NCBI RefSeq assembly: GCF_046536515.1
Contig: NZ_JAWDMQ010000024.1
Span: 1 to 21,634, forward strand
DNA from: Caldisphaera sp046536515
GTDB taxonomy: Archaea; Thermoproteota; Thermoprotei_A; Sulfolobales; Acidilobaceae
Reading direction: 5' to 3'
DNA length: 21,634 bases
Shown here: in pieces, positions 14,712-21,634 of the stretch
How positions within the stretch are numbered: the first letter of the stretch is position 1
Layout: every line of letters starts with the position of its first letter
Made by a program: the position numbers and the translations under genes
Notes under the pieces: generated by a model
Databases searched by the model: none
Told to the model about the DNA's origin: nothing
The model's input: the letters and a program-made list of their open reading frames with translations, nothing else

Positions 14712-14728
14712 ACAATTATATAAAACCC
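14712..14728. promoter_or_regulatory. TATA element in the divergent promoter gap
   Basis: ACAATTATATAAAACCC lies between the MFS gene and the DRE-TIM gene. On the plus strand it is a good TATA box, with a transcription start near 14745 before the start at 14769. Read on the minus strand (GGGTTTTATATAATTGT) it is also TATA-like and about 50 bases before the MFS start. One element may serve both directions or only the plus one. Confidence 0.45.
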
Positions 14729-14768
14729 TTTTTATGTAAAACAAATAGGTAATAGAGAAAATTAAAAC

Positions 14769-15824
14769 TTGGGAAATACATTGGTTCAGCTAATAGATGA
14801 TACACTTAGAGAAGGACTTCAATCACCAGGAATTTCGTTCAAGATAGAAGAAAAATTAAAAATAGCAGAATTATTAGGAAAAGCAGGCATAGAAAGTGCT
14901 GTAGTAAGTTATCCTTCAGCTCATTGGTCTGAAAAGAAGATTACTCAAGAAATAATTAATAAAAAATATTTAAAAAATGTATACGGATTGGGAAGAGCTA
15001 TAAAAAAGGATATTGATGAAATTTTTAATACAGGGGCACATATTGCACTGCATTTGCCTTTTAAATATGATAACTTAGATAATGTTATTGAAGATATTAA
15101 ATATTCTTTAAAAAAAGATGAACTAACAACAGTTGCATTAGTTGATGTTGTTACAAACAAATCATTAATTTTAGACATTTTAAAGAAACTTGATGAAATT
15201 GGATTAAAAAAAGTCCAGTTACCTGATACTACAGGTAACGCTAATCCTAAATTCATGAGGGATTTAATAAAAGAAGCAATGAAGTCTATAAAAAATAATA
15301 TCGATATAGAAGTACATTGCCATAACGATTACGGGCTATCAGTTTCAAATTGCCTAGCTGCTATAGAAGAAGGAGCTTCTTCTGTTTCTGTTACTGTTTA
15401 TGGGATTGGAGAAAGGAACGGTATAGCAGATCTATATGTAATGTATAATGCATTAAAAAAAGAAGGTTATAAACTGGATTTAGTTGAAGAAAGATTATTA
15501 GATTTATATGAATATGTAGGAGAATTGATATTAAATAAAATTGGATACAAATTTTTCTTTTATAATTTTCCAATTGTAGGCATAAATACCAAAACAATGA
15601 CAGCAGGAACACATGCATCTTTTTTATCAGTTTTTTCCCAAGATATCTTTTCTGTAAACGTATATGCTGGAAGAAGTTTGATCAAAAAAATATTAGAAAA
15701 ATACGGAGTTAGTCTAAATGAAGAAAAACTAAATTCATTAGTAGAGATAGTAAAAAATATTAGCGTAAACGAAGGGAGAGCATTAACTTATGATGAAGTC
15801 TTAAAATTATCCAAAGAGGTGTAA
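14769..15824 (+). CDS. DRE-TIM metallolyase/condensing enzyme, homocitrate/isopropylmalate synthase-like
   Basis: 351 residues, one TIM-barrel enzyme. Motifs: DDTLREGLQ (10-18), with Arg14-Glu15 as in homocitrate synthases; HCHND (183-187), metal ligands; YGIGERNGIADL (211 on), the GxGERxG motif of the isopropylmalate/homocitrate/citramalate synthase branch, not the GGCPYA cysteine motif of HMG-CoA lyase; and TAGTHASF (278-285), holding a likely catalytic His. It lacks the LeuA regulatory domain. The reaction is expected to be Claisen condensation of an acyl-CoA with a 2-oxo acid, or the reverse cleavage; the substrate is unknown. Starts: TTG 14769, or TTG 14781 with GGGA seven bases before, which would remove four residues. 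Its stop is two bases from the next gene's ATG, so it shares an operon with a class III CoA-transferase. Confidence 0.8.
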   Translation: MGNTLVQLIDDTLREGLQSPGISFKIEEKLKIAELLGKAGIESAVVSYPSAHWSEKKITQEIINKKYLKNVYGLGRAIKKDIDEIFNTGAHIALHLPFKYDNLDNVIEDIKYSLKKDELTTVALVDVVTNKSLILDILKKLDEIGLKKVQLPDTTGNANPKFMRDLIKEAMKSIKNNIDIEVHCHNDYGLSVSNCLAAIEEGASSVSVTVYGIGERNGIADLYVMYNALKKEGYKLDLVEERLLDLYEYVGELILNKIGYKFFFYNFPIVGINTKTMTAGTHASFLSVFSQDIFSVNVYAGRSLIKKILEKYGVSLNEEKLNSLVEIVKNISVNEGRALTYDEVLKLSKEV

Positions 15825-15826
15825 AT

Positions 15827-16954
15827 ATGAGAGCATTAGAAATTGGACATATAGTTGCAGGTCCAACAGCAGGATTAATTTTATCTTCATTAGGATTTGA
15901 GCTAATAAAAATCGAAAAACCAAATGAGGGGGATATATCTAGAAGATTACCTGGCAGCAGTTCAGGCACTTTCCCATACTTAAACTGGGGAAAGAAAAGC
16001 GTAACTCTTGATATATTTAAGGATGAAGGAAAAGCAGTTTTTAAAAAATTACTAATGACTTCTGATGTATTAATAGATAATTTAGCAAGAGGGACCTTAG
16101 ATAAAGCCGGTTTGGGATATGAAGAAATTAAAAAGATAAATCCAAAAATCATTTATGCATCTATTAAAGCATATGGTTATGGCATATATGAAAACAGGAA
16201 ATCTTTAGACTATCCGATTGAAGTTCACAGCGGGTTAGCTTATATGACAGGACTTAAAGATAGACCACTAAGACTAGGAGCTTCTATTGTAGACATAGGA
16301 GCTGCAATGTTTGCAGTGATAGGAATCCTACAAAAACTTTTAGAAAGAGAAGAGACTGGCGTTGGAGGTATAGTAGATGTTGGACTTTTTGAAACCTCTA
16401 TGTTTTTTGTTGGCCAACATATATCAACATATCAAGTTTTGGGTAGACCTATCTTGCCAATAAACGAAGAAGGTTTTGCTTGGGGAATTTATGATTTCTT
16501 TGAAACAAAGGATAATAAAAAAATATTTGTTGCAGTCACAACAGATAAACAATGGATTGATTTTTGTAAATCTCTCAATTTAAATATCTGCAATGATGAA
16601 AAGTTTAGGAGAAATGAAGATAGATATAGAAACAGAAGTTTTCTAATACCATGCCTACAAAATGAGATAAAAAAATACAACTCAGATGAACTTATCAATA
16701 TATTTGATAAAAACAATATTGGATATTCAATATTAAATAAACCCTGGGATCTACTTCATGACCCTCATGCGTCAGCAAAGATGATAAAAATAATTTTTAA
16801 TGATAAAGAACTAAAAGTTCCAACTCCTCCGCTTATTAAGGAAATAAAAAGCAATATAGTTCCTTCCTTAGGAGAAGATACCTATAAAATCCTTAATGAG
16901 TTAGGCTATAATGATGAAGAAATTAAAAAATTAAAAGAAAATGGAGTTATTTAA
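15827..16954 (+). CDS. Class III CoA-transferase (CaiB/BaiF family)
   Basis: 375 residues. Family signature at the N-terminus: AGPTAGLILSSLGFELIKIE followed by KPNEGD (11-36); then the catalytic Asp expected at D156 in LGASIVDIGAAMFA, and DVGLFETSM. These enzymes move CoA between carboxylic acids through an aspartyl-anhydride intermediate; known members act on formate/oxalate, carnitine, bile acids, citramalate, mesaconate and similar acids. The start ATG 15827 has GAGGTG in the end of the preceding DRE-TIM gene and is two bases after its stop, so the two are translated together. A pairing of acid activation with C-C bond cleavage or condensation (as in citramalate or 3-hydroxy-3-methylglutarate metabolism) is the natural reading; which acid is not visible. 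Confidence 0.88.
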   Translation: MRALEIGHIVAGPTAGLILSSLGFELIKIEKPNEGDISRRLPGSSSGTFPYLNWGKKSVTLDIFKDEGKAVFKKLLMTSDVLIDNLARGTLDKAGLGYEEIKKINPKIIYASIKAYGYGIYENRKSLDYPIEVHSGLAYMTGLKDRPLRLGASIVDIGAAMFAVIGILQKLLEREETGVGGIVDVGLFETSMFFVGQHISTYQVLGRPILPINEEGFAWGIYDFFETKDNKKIFVAVTTDKQWIDFCKSLNLNICNDEKFRRNEDRYRNRSFLIPCLQNEIKKYNSDELINIFDKNNIGYSILNKPWDLLHDPHASAKMIKIIFNDKELKVPTPPLIKEIKSNIVPSLGEDTYKILNELGYNDEEIKKLKENGVI

Positions 16955-17288
16955 TTTTTTATGAACTGATTACCTCCTTGCCTTGAATAACGAAAATTCT
17001 CTCAAATCTCAAGCATTACGCCCCTTTATGAGTGCTACTTTATTATACAAATAGTGTTTTTGGTTAAAAATTATTCTACCCCTAGAAGGGGCTAGGTTTG
17101 CCTTTCTCATTACTATGATTTTTTATAGTTTGGTTAAAGCTTTTAAATTATAATTTAATAAATTATGAATAAAACAGATGTATTATCATGAGTTAATCCT
17201 TAAATAGATAATCTTAGCAAGTAAACAAATATAATAATTAAAATTATGAATTGTTTAAAGAACTCTTGCTTTATATTGCGAAAAAGAA
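16955..17288. other. Non-coding gap between the CoA-transferase and the HTH_10 regulator
   Basis: 334 bases between convergent genes. No convincing gene or tRNA is seen on either strand. It holds the hairpin with AGGTTTGCC at 17079-17102, and the half from 16965 to 17110 is richer in C/G patches than the rest, consistent with decayed insertion-sequence DNA. The part from 17120 to 17288 is plain A/T-rich spacer. Confidence 0.5.
17076..17102. mobile_element. Orphan hairpin resembling an IS200/IS605-family end (copy 1)
   Basis: CTACCCCTAGAAGGGGCTAG contains the stem CCCCT/AGGGG (17079-17083 and 17087-17091) around AGA, followed by AGGTTTGCC (17094-17102). The same last nine bases follow the hairpin at 19975-19995. 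Subterminal hairpins of this style are typical of IS200/IS605 ends in thermophilic archaea, where they overlap the tnpB 3' end and its guide RNA. No tnpA or tnpB is present, so this would be a relic. A terminator is the alternative. Confidence 0.4.
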
Positions 17289-17945
17289 TTATAAAAGATT
17301 GCTAAGTATTTTATTTATAGCGTTTCTAATATGATAAATAATTGTAGGTTGAGAAACTCCCAATTTCGAGCTCAATTCTTCTAAATTTATTTCTTTGGGC
17401 CATGAGAAATAACCATAATTAAAGGCCCTAAATAAAATTTCATATTCTCTGCTATTAATGTTGCTAGCATTTATTATCAGCTTTGAAATCCAAGATGAAA
17501 GAGACTTTATATTTACATTATCATAGTTAAAATCAATTATATTATTGCTGCGAGATATCTGTTTAATTATGTTATCTATATCTTTTTTATTTTTAACTAA
17601 AATTAAAAATCTTTCATATCCATTCCCTGCAATTGTCGGAATTATTAAAGCCCCACCGTATTCAATTAATGTGCTTACTATTCCATGGCCCTCTTTTAAT
17701 CCATTAAATAATATACCTTTTTCTCCAATTTTGTCCCAATCTAAGTATGAAAAATCACTATACCTTTTTCTCCAAGACTTAATCAAAAGTTCTTGATTTT
17801 TTTCTTTTAAACCAACGAAAGCAATTATTGAATTATAAGCATTATTAAATTGCGATACAGATAACGATAAGACTTCATTATCGAAATCATGAGCTATTTT
17901 AGATAATCCACAATTACTTTTTATAGATAAATCAAGTATTATCAT
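17289..17945 (-). CDS. HTH_10 (bacterio-opsin activator type) transcription regulator
   Basis: 218 residues. The last ~55 residues are an HTH_10 domain: NSREYEILFRAFNYGYFSWP, then EINLEELSSKLGVSQPTIIY and HIRNAINKIL, matching the family's 'L--Ea---GYf--Pr--tleeLA--LGiS-sT---HLR-AE-K' pattern. The N-terminal ~160 residues are an alpha/beta sensor-like region as in other crenarchaeal Bat homologues; no ligand motif is recognised. ATG 17945 has GAGG eight bases upstream, and a TATA element at 17973-17988. It is divergent from panE-panB with a 266-base gap, so control of that operon is possible but unproven. Confidence 0.82.
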   Translation of the reverse strand: MIILDLSIKSNCGLSKIAHDFDNEVLSLSVSQFNNAYNSIIAFVGLKEKNQELLIKSWRKRYSDFSYLDWDKIGEKGILFNGLKEGHGIVSTLIEYGGALIIPTIAGNGYERFLILVKNKKDIDNIIKQISRSNNIIDFNYDNVNIKSLSSWISKLIINASNINSREYEILFRAFNYGYFSWPKEINLEELSSKLGVSQPTIIYHIRNAINKILSNLL

Positions 17946-17971
17946 ATTTCGGCCTCTTATTAAGTCTTACA

Positions 17972-17989
17972 TTTTATATTATATAATTT
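17972..17989 (-). promoter_or_regulatory. TATA promoter of the HTH_10 regulator
   Basis: AATTATATAATATAAAA on the minus strand, about 30-40 bases before ATG 17945, is a strong TATA box; transcription would start around 17955 and give a leader of about ten bases containing GAGG. Confidence 0.5.
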
Positions 17990-18038
17990 TAACTTAATAA
18001 AGGTATTTATTTAAATTAATAATGACTAATTTTTTTAA

Positions 18039-18050
18039 AAAAGATCTTTT
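18039..18050. repeat. Perfect 12-base palindrome in the regulator/panE gap
   Basis: AAAAGATCTTTT, flanked by further near-symmetric A/T sequence (TTAAAAAAGATCTTTTAATT), lies in the divergent gap. It could be an operator for the neighbouring HTH_10 regulator, but A/T-rich palindromes arise easily here. The same 12 bases occur inside panE at 19069-19080. Confidence 0.3.
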
Positions 18051-18169
18051 AATTAATAATTAAAAATAAAATTATAAGATGTATAAGCTTTATTCATTAT
18101 ATCCAAAGTTTTGCAACCAATTATATTTTAAAAATTAGAACCAACAAAAAATTATGTATTATTTCTCTA

Positions 18170-18183
18170 ACTTAAATATTAGA
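18170..18183 (+). promoter_or_regulatory. Possible promoter of panE-panB
   Basis: ACTTAAATATTAG lies about 30-40 bases before TTG 18212 and is the best-placed TATA-like element. GGGGA (18202-18206) then acts as ribosome binding site. Position-based call. Confidence 0.35.
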
Positions 18184-18211
18184 AAATTGTATTAATATAT
18201 TGGGGAAAAAT

Positions 18212-19123
18212 TTGAAAATAGGTATTATAGGCTGCGGGGCTATAGGCAGTTTTCTATCTATTATTTTAAATCGCTCTGGGCATGAAGTTACTATAATCGA
18301 AAAAACTAAAGAATGTAATAAGAAGAAAGTAATTGTGGATAATCTTGGAGAAGATGAAATTAATGTCTGTAACTATGATAAAGTAAAAGGACTAAAATTT
18401 GATTATTTGATTTTTGCAGTAAAAGCCTATGATCTAGATAGATCTATAAAAGAAGCAAGAAAATATATTAATTCAGATTATGCATTATCAACTCAAAATG
18501 GTCTATATTCCTTAGAAAAAATTGAAAAATACTATAAAGCTGGTTCAATAATAATTTATTACGGACTTAATAGAATTGAGAAATGCCATTCAATATTTAA
18601 TGGTGGATCTAAATTAATTTTAGGTTGTAAAAACAAAGACTGTAGAGAGGATTTGAAAAATTTAACTATTAAAAACGTTAATGTAGAATTAGTTAACAAC
18701 ATTGAACCTTATAGATGGGAAAAAGTTATTGTTAATTCTGCTATAAATCCTATTGCTTCATTATATTTAAAAAACAATGGATTTATATTAGAAAATAAAA
18801 ATGCTTTTAATTTATCAATTCGTATTGCCAATGAATCCAAAAAAATAGCCTCTCTACTCAAAATAGGCTTAGTTAATGACCCTATTAATGAATTAATAAA
18901 CACATTAAAATTAACGTATAATAATTATAATTCTACTATACAAGATCTTTGTTCAAATAAAGAAAGAACGGAGCTTGATTATATTAATTTGGCTTTATAT
19001 AAAATTGCTAAAAAATTTGGATTTCAAGCCAAATATAATTATTTTGCTTATAAATCGGTTATAATTTTAAAAGATCTTTTAAAAGAAAATAATAAACCTT
19101 GCTATCCCATATTAAGCGGGTGA
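18212..19123 (+). CDS. panE: 2-dehydropantoate 2-reductase (ketopantoate reductase)
   Basis: About 303 residues. It reduces ketopantoate to pantoate with NAD(P)H in CoA biosynthesis. The N-terminus KIGIIGCGAIGSFLS is the dinucleotide-binding GxGxxG; IFAVKAYDLD carries the active-site Lys motif, STQNGLYSLE the QNG motif, and RWEKVIVNSAINPIASLY the substrate-binding W-K---N---NP signature. Start: TTG 18212, preceded by GGGGA at five-base spacing as for glmS; an in-frame TTG at 18200 would overlap that site. The stop is four bases before panB ATG and both lie on one transcript. A 20-base palindrome spans 19065-19084 within the 3' part. A/T content is very high, like the rest of this block. Confidence 0.92.
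   Translation: MKIGIIGCGAIGSFLSIILNRSGHEVTIIEKTKECNKKKVIVDNLGEDEINVCNYDKVKGLKFDYLIFAVKAYDLDRSIKEARKYINSDYALSTQNGLYSLEKIEKYYKAGSIIIYYGLNRIEKCHSIFNGGSKLILGCKNKDCREDLKNLTIKNVNVELVNNIEPYRWEKVIVNSAINPIASLYLKNNGFILENKNAFNLSIRIANESKKIASLLKIGLVNDPINELINTLKLTYNNYNSTIQDLCSNKERTELDYINLALYKIAKKFGFQAKYNYFAYKSVIILKDLLKENNKPCYPILSG
19065..19084. repeat. Perfect 20-base palindrome inside panE
   Basis: TTTTAAAAGATCTTTTAAAA reads the same on both strands. It encodes part of ILKDLLKE and contains the 12-base palindrome also found at 18039-18050. It may be a coincidence of A/T-rich codons or a duplicated binding site. Confidence 0.4.
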
Positions 19124-19127
19124 GCAT

Positions 19128-19961
19128 ATGGAGGAAAAAAAGAAAACAATTAGAGACATTCAAAAAATGAAAGGAAAAAAGAGAATAGTAGCTATAACAA
19201 GCTATGATTATCCAACTGCAAAGATAGTTGATGAAACTGGGGTTGACATAATATTAGTTGGTGATTCTTTAGGCATGGTTGTTTTAGGATATCCATCAAC
19301 TTTACAAGTCTCCATGAATGAAATGCTCATCCATACCAAAGCTGTATGTAATGCCAACCCAAAGGCCCTTGTGGTATCTGATATGCCATTTATGAGTTAT
19401 GAATATAGTAAAGAAAAAGCTATAATAAATGCGTCTCGTTTTCTTAGGATTGGTTCAGATGCTGTAAAACTAGAGGGTGGTAGTGAATATAAAGAAATAA
19501 TAAAAGGTATTGTAAATTCAGGCATTCCTGTTATGGGCCATATAGGATTAACTCCCCAAAAGCATAAACAGATAGGTGGATATAGGCTTTTAGGTAAAAG
19601 TTATAGTGAAGCTAATGAAATACTTAATGATGCTCTTCAATTAGAAGACTCCGGCATTTTTTCTCTTGTAATAGAATATACTACAAATGAAGTTGCTAAA
19701 AAGATAACAGAAAAGATTTCAATACCAACAATTTGTATAGGAAGCGGACCATATTGCGATGGCCAAATAATGGTTATAAATGACTTATTAGGACTTGGAG
19801 ACTATTCCCCAGAGTTTGCCAAAAAATACGTAGATTTAAAATCAATAATAAGAGAAGCTATATTAAATTATAAAAGTGAAGTAGAAAATGGAAAGTTTCC
19901 AGAAAAATATTGGAGCATGAAAAGCGATGAAGATAAAAAGAAGTTTATGGAAGAAACATAA
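19128..19961 (+). CDS. panB: 3-methyl-2-oxobutanoate hydroxymethyltransferase
   Basis: 277 residues, standard PanB size. It transfers a hydroxymethyl group from methylenetetrahydrofolate (in archaea probably a methanopterin-type or related carrier) to 2-oxoisovalerate, giving ketopantoate, the substrate of the adjacent PanE. TIM-barrel motifs: TSYDYPTAKIVDETGVDIIL, VGDSLGMVVLGY (metal/substrate site), VVSDMPFMSYE, VKLEGG, VMGHIGLTPQ and GSGPYCDGQIMVINDLLGL. ATG 19128 has GGTGAG overlapping the panE stop, so translation is coupled. The order panE-panB in one operon with a nearby regulator supports a pantoate-synthesis unit feeding the archaeal pantoate kinase/phosphopantothenate synthetase route, whose genes are not in this window. 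Confidence 0.96.
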   Translation: MEEKKKTIRDIQKMKGKKRIVAITSYDYPTAKIVDETGVDIILVGDSLGMVVLGYPSTLQVSMNEMLIHTKAVCNANPKALVVSDMPFMSYEYSKEKAIINASRFLRIGSDAVKLEGGSEYKEIIKGIVNSGIPVMGHIGLTPQKHKQIGGYRLLGKSYSEANEILNDALQLEDSGIFSLVIEYTTNEVAKKITEKISIPTICIGSGPYCDGQIMVINDLLGLGDYSPEFAKKYVDLKSIIREAILNYKSEVENGKFPEKYWSMKSDEDKKKFMEET

Positions 19962-19968
19962 AGATTTC

Positions 19969-20003
19969 TGACCTTCTCCCCGCCCTAAAGGGAGAGGTTT
20001 GCC
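19969..20003. mobile_element. Orphan hairpin resembling an IS200/IS605-family end (copy 2)
   Basis: Just after panB, CTGACCTTCTCCCC starts a hairpin with stem TCTCCC/GGGAGA (19975-19980 and 19990-19995, extendable by a T-G and a C-G pair) and ends in AGGTTTGCC (19995-20003). The reverse complement, with CCCTTTAGGGCGGGGAG followed by AGGTCAG, looks like the right ends of archaeal IS200/IS605 elements as I remember them. No transposase reading frame adjoins it. It may also serve as the panB terminator. Confidence 0.5.
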
Positions 20004-20112
20004 GTTCATTTTATCAGAATATATTTTCCAAGTTTAATTTAGTTTTTAATTATTATTGAAAGATATTTAACAAATTTATATTACTTAAAAAAATCTAAAC
20101 AGGTAGTTTTAT

Positions 20113-20314
20113 TTGGATTCTGATGATAATTCAAATAAAAGTAAAGGCCTTTAAAAAGAGCTTTTTGGAAATATTTATAGTTGGAACAGTAGGAGCTGTT
20201 GGAATTAAAGTATTGCTTTAAACAGCAGGAATAGCATAATATGCACGTATATCTTTAATCATCTCATGGATTATTGGAGTCTTATTTTATACTTTTATTG
20301 CTCTTAGTTCATAA
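20113..20314 (+). pseudogene. Decayed small two-TM membrane protein gene
   Basis: TTG 20113 with AGGT upstream reads MDSDDNSNKSKGL and stops. One frame over, from 20123, the DNA reads KAFKKSFLEIFIVGTVGAVG and IKVLL, then TAA (20219-20221), TAGIA, TAA (20237-20239), and YARISLIISWIIGVLFYTFI plus ALSS before TAA 20312-20314. Read through, this is a protein of about 65 residues with a hydrophilic start and two membrane helices, broken by one frameshift and two stops. The helix pair vaguely recalls the C-terminal part of VIT/CCC1-type transporters, but the match is too weak to name. The rest of the 19962-20338 gap is A/T-rich spacer apart from the hairpin after panB. Confidence 0.5.
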
Positions 20315-20338
20315 TTTTATAATAAATATTTATTTTTA

Positions 20339-21634
20339 TTATGTATGGGATAAACATTTAATACTATTTAAATTAATAGTATATTTTTCATTAGCAAGAA
20401 TTTTCATCTTAAGCCTAAAAGGCCTTATTATTAGCCTATTTTCTTTATAGGGATAAAAATACCAAACATTATCGTATTCCTCTGCTAAAGGAACTTTATA
20501 ATAATCTTTTAAATTACCATTCATCATATAAAGAGTCGTTATGTTATTGTTTATTCTTCTAATCATAGTATCTAATTCAAGCCTTGGATATATCTCATTG
20601 TCAGCTAACAACTGAAGCAGTACATCAAGACCTATGTTTAAAATAAATGCAGGTTTTTCCTTATCTTCTATCTCTTTAACATGATCAAAATATTCTGTTA
20701 AAGAATATCTGTTAACATCTATTCCATCTATTATGTAACTATTTAGTAATTCATCAACCTTATTTTTTTCCAACCCTATATTTAATAGGCAATTCTTTAA
20801 TTGATCTGAAAACTCCTCAACTGTATAACTCATCATTCTTATTATAGTTTTCCTTCTTATATTTTGAGACAGATTAGGTGTTCCTGATATTGTTCCAACT
20901 ATTATTAGTGAAGCCAGAGCTTGAATATCAATTTTTGGGTTTGCAATTATTAAATTTTGACTGCCTAAAGAAACAGTAAAATTATTGTTTCCAACAATTA
21001 TATTGATAGTTTTATTGCTTATCTTTTCTTTAATATTTTTAGGATACAATATAGAAATTCCCTTATCTTTTCTAATAACAAAAGGTATTGAAACTAGAGG
21101 GATATCAGAACCTCTTGCTTTTCTGATTTCCATAATTCTATTGCTTCTTCCTTTAATTTGAACTGTTTTCATAAATACTACCGCATCAACTAAGAATTCT
21201 TCTACTCCGAAACCAATATTTTCGCTTCCATAAGGAACTTCTTGGATTAAGATTGTTGTAACCTTTTTAATTTTTGATAATCTATAGAAGAAATTATGTA
21301 AGATTTCCCTTAAGCTTATTATGTTTTCAGCTATTTGTAATAATGGTGATATACTATCAATAACTACTATCTTTGCACCAGTTTGATCAATTGTATTAAT
21401 AATTTGATTTAAAATATCTTGGATTAAATCCTTACTAAGAAATGTTATCAATTCCATATATGTGAAAAGTCCTTTTTTCTCTAATTCTTCCATATCTAAA
21501 CCTAATCTTTTCAAATTTTTATAATATTCAGTTTTCGTTTCTACAAAACTTATATAAATTGTTTTAATGCCTAATTTTGTCATGTTTTCATATAATATTT
21601 TAGATGCTCCGATAGTTTTTCCGGTTCCTGGATT
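20339..21634 (-). CDS. KaiC-like RecA-fold ATPase with C-terminal extension (5' end beyond window)
   Basis: The frame is open to the window edge, giving 431 residues without the true start. The first visible residues NPGTGKTIGASKILYEN are a Walker A (GxGKT) preceded by the missing strand. A Walker B-like strand KIVVIDSISPLL follows, then VTTILIQEVPYGSENIGFGV and GFGVEEFLVDAVVFMKTV with IMEIRKARGSDIPL, all typical of KaiC-domain proteins. So it has one KaiC/RecA domain (about 220 residues). The remaining ~200 residues are mixed alpha/beta with no motif I recognise. Crenarchaeal genomes encode several such single-domain KaiC homologues that may act as nucleotide-dependent regulators, some as partners of ArlH-type proteins, but no function can be assigned. 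An ATG at 21583 is internal, not the start. Confidence 0.82.
   Translation of the reverse strand, partial: NPGTGKTIGASKILYENMTKLGIKTIYISFVETKTEYYKNLKRLGLDMEELEKKGLFTYMELITFLSKDLIQDILNQIINTIDQTGAKIVVIDSISPLLQIAENIISLREILHNFFYRLSKIKKVTTILIQEVPYGSENIGFGVEEFLVDAVVFMKTVQIKGRSNRIMEIRKARGSDIPLVSIPFVIRKDKGISILYPKNIKEKISNKTINIIVGNNNFTVSLGSQNLIIANPKIDIQALASLIIVGTISGTPNLSQNIRRKTIIRMMSYTVEEFSDQLKNCLLNIGLEKNKVDELLNSYIIDGIDVNRYSLTEYFDHVKEIEDKEKPAFILNIGLDVLLQLLADNEIYPRLELDTMIRRINNNITTLYMMNGNLKDYYKVPLAEEYDNVWYFYPYKENRLIIRPFRLKMKILANEKYTINLNSIKCLSHT

Noticed and set aside
16955..17288. Gap searched for a tRNA, small gene or CRISPR repeat
   Set aside because: No cloverleaf, no repeated spacer structure and no frame with start signals; only the hairpin is noteworthy.
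20121..20130. TGATGATAA as a C box of a second guide RNA
   Set aside because: No D box or paired inner boxes within reach; it belongs to the decayed membrane protein gene.

Overview
This is AT-rich archaeal DNA, most likely from a thermophilic member of the Thermoproteota (Crenarchaeota). The archaellum genes run in the crenarchaeal order arlB-X-G-F-H-I-J with no arlC/D/E. Promoters are TATA/BRE-like, GGTGA-type ribosome binding sites often precede TTG starts, and a UbiD decarboxylase of the archaeal mevalonate kind is present. An Acidilobales/Caldisphaera-like host would fit, but that is inference from gene order and base composition only.

Region 1 (1-8057) is the archaellum locus: the tail of an archaellin gene; an opposite-strand gene for a single-pass protein with an extracytoplasmic beta domain (216-665); a small two-TM protein; then arlX, arlG, arlF, arlH, arlI and arlJ, tightly packed or overlapping. 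The most striking feature is a 391-residue intein in the motor/assembly ATPase ArlI (4748-5920), placed exactly before the conserved Thr-Gly-His after the Walker B region. It ends in Glu-Asp instead of the usual His-Asn, and both LAGLIDADG-like motifs have lost their acidic residues. Mature ArlI would depend on an atypical splicing element with an apparently dead homing endonuclease.

Region 2 (8058-11760): a PEBP-family (YbhB/YbcL) gene on the minus strand, a possible C/D-box guide RNA upstream of it, then glmS and a sugar-1-phosphate nucleotidyltransferase with a left-handed beta-helix tail, together an amino-sugar nucleotide operon.

Region 3 (11800-16954): on the minus strand a UbiD-family prFMN decarboxylase and an MFS transporter; divergently, a two-gene operon of a homocitrate/isopropylmalate-synthase-like DRE-TIM enzyme and a class III CoA-transferase. 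The last two look like an uncharacterised organic-acid/CoA module.

Region 4 (16955-20340): an HTH_10 (Bat-type) regulator on the minus strand and the panE-panB operon for pantoate synthesis. This block lies between two similar hairpins that both end in AGGTTTGCC and look like orphan IS200/IS605-family ends. A decayed two-TM gene follows.

Region 5 (20339-end): a KaiC-like ATPase on the minus strand with a C-terminal extension, cut at its Walker A motif by the window edge. No tRNA, rRNA, CRISPR array or intact transposase gene was seen.
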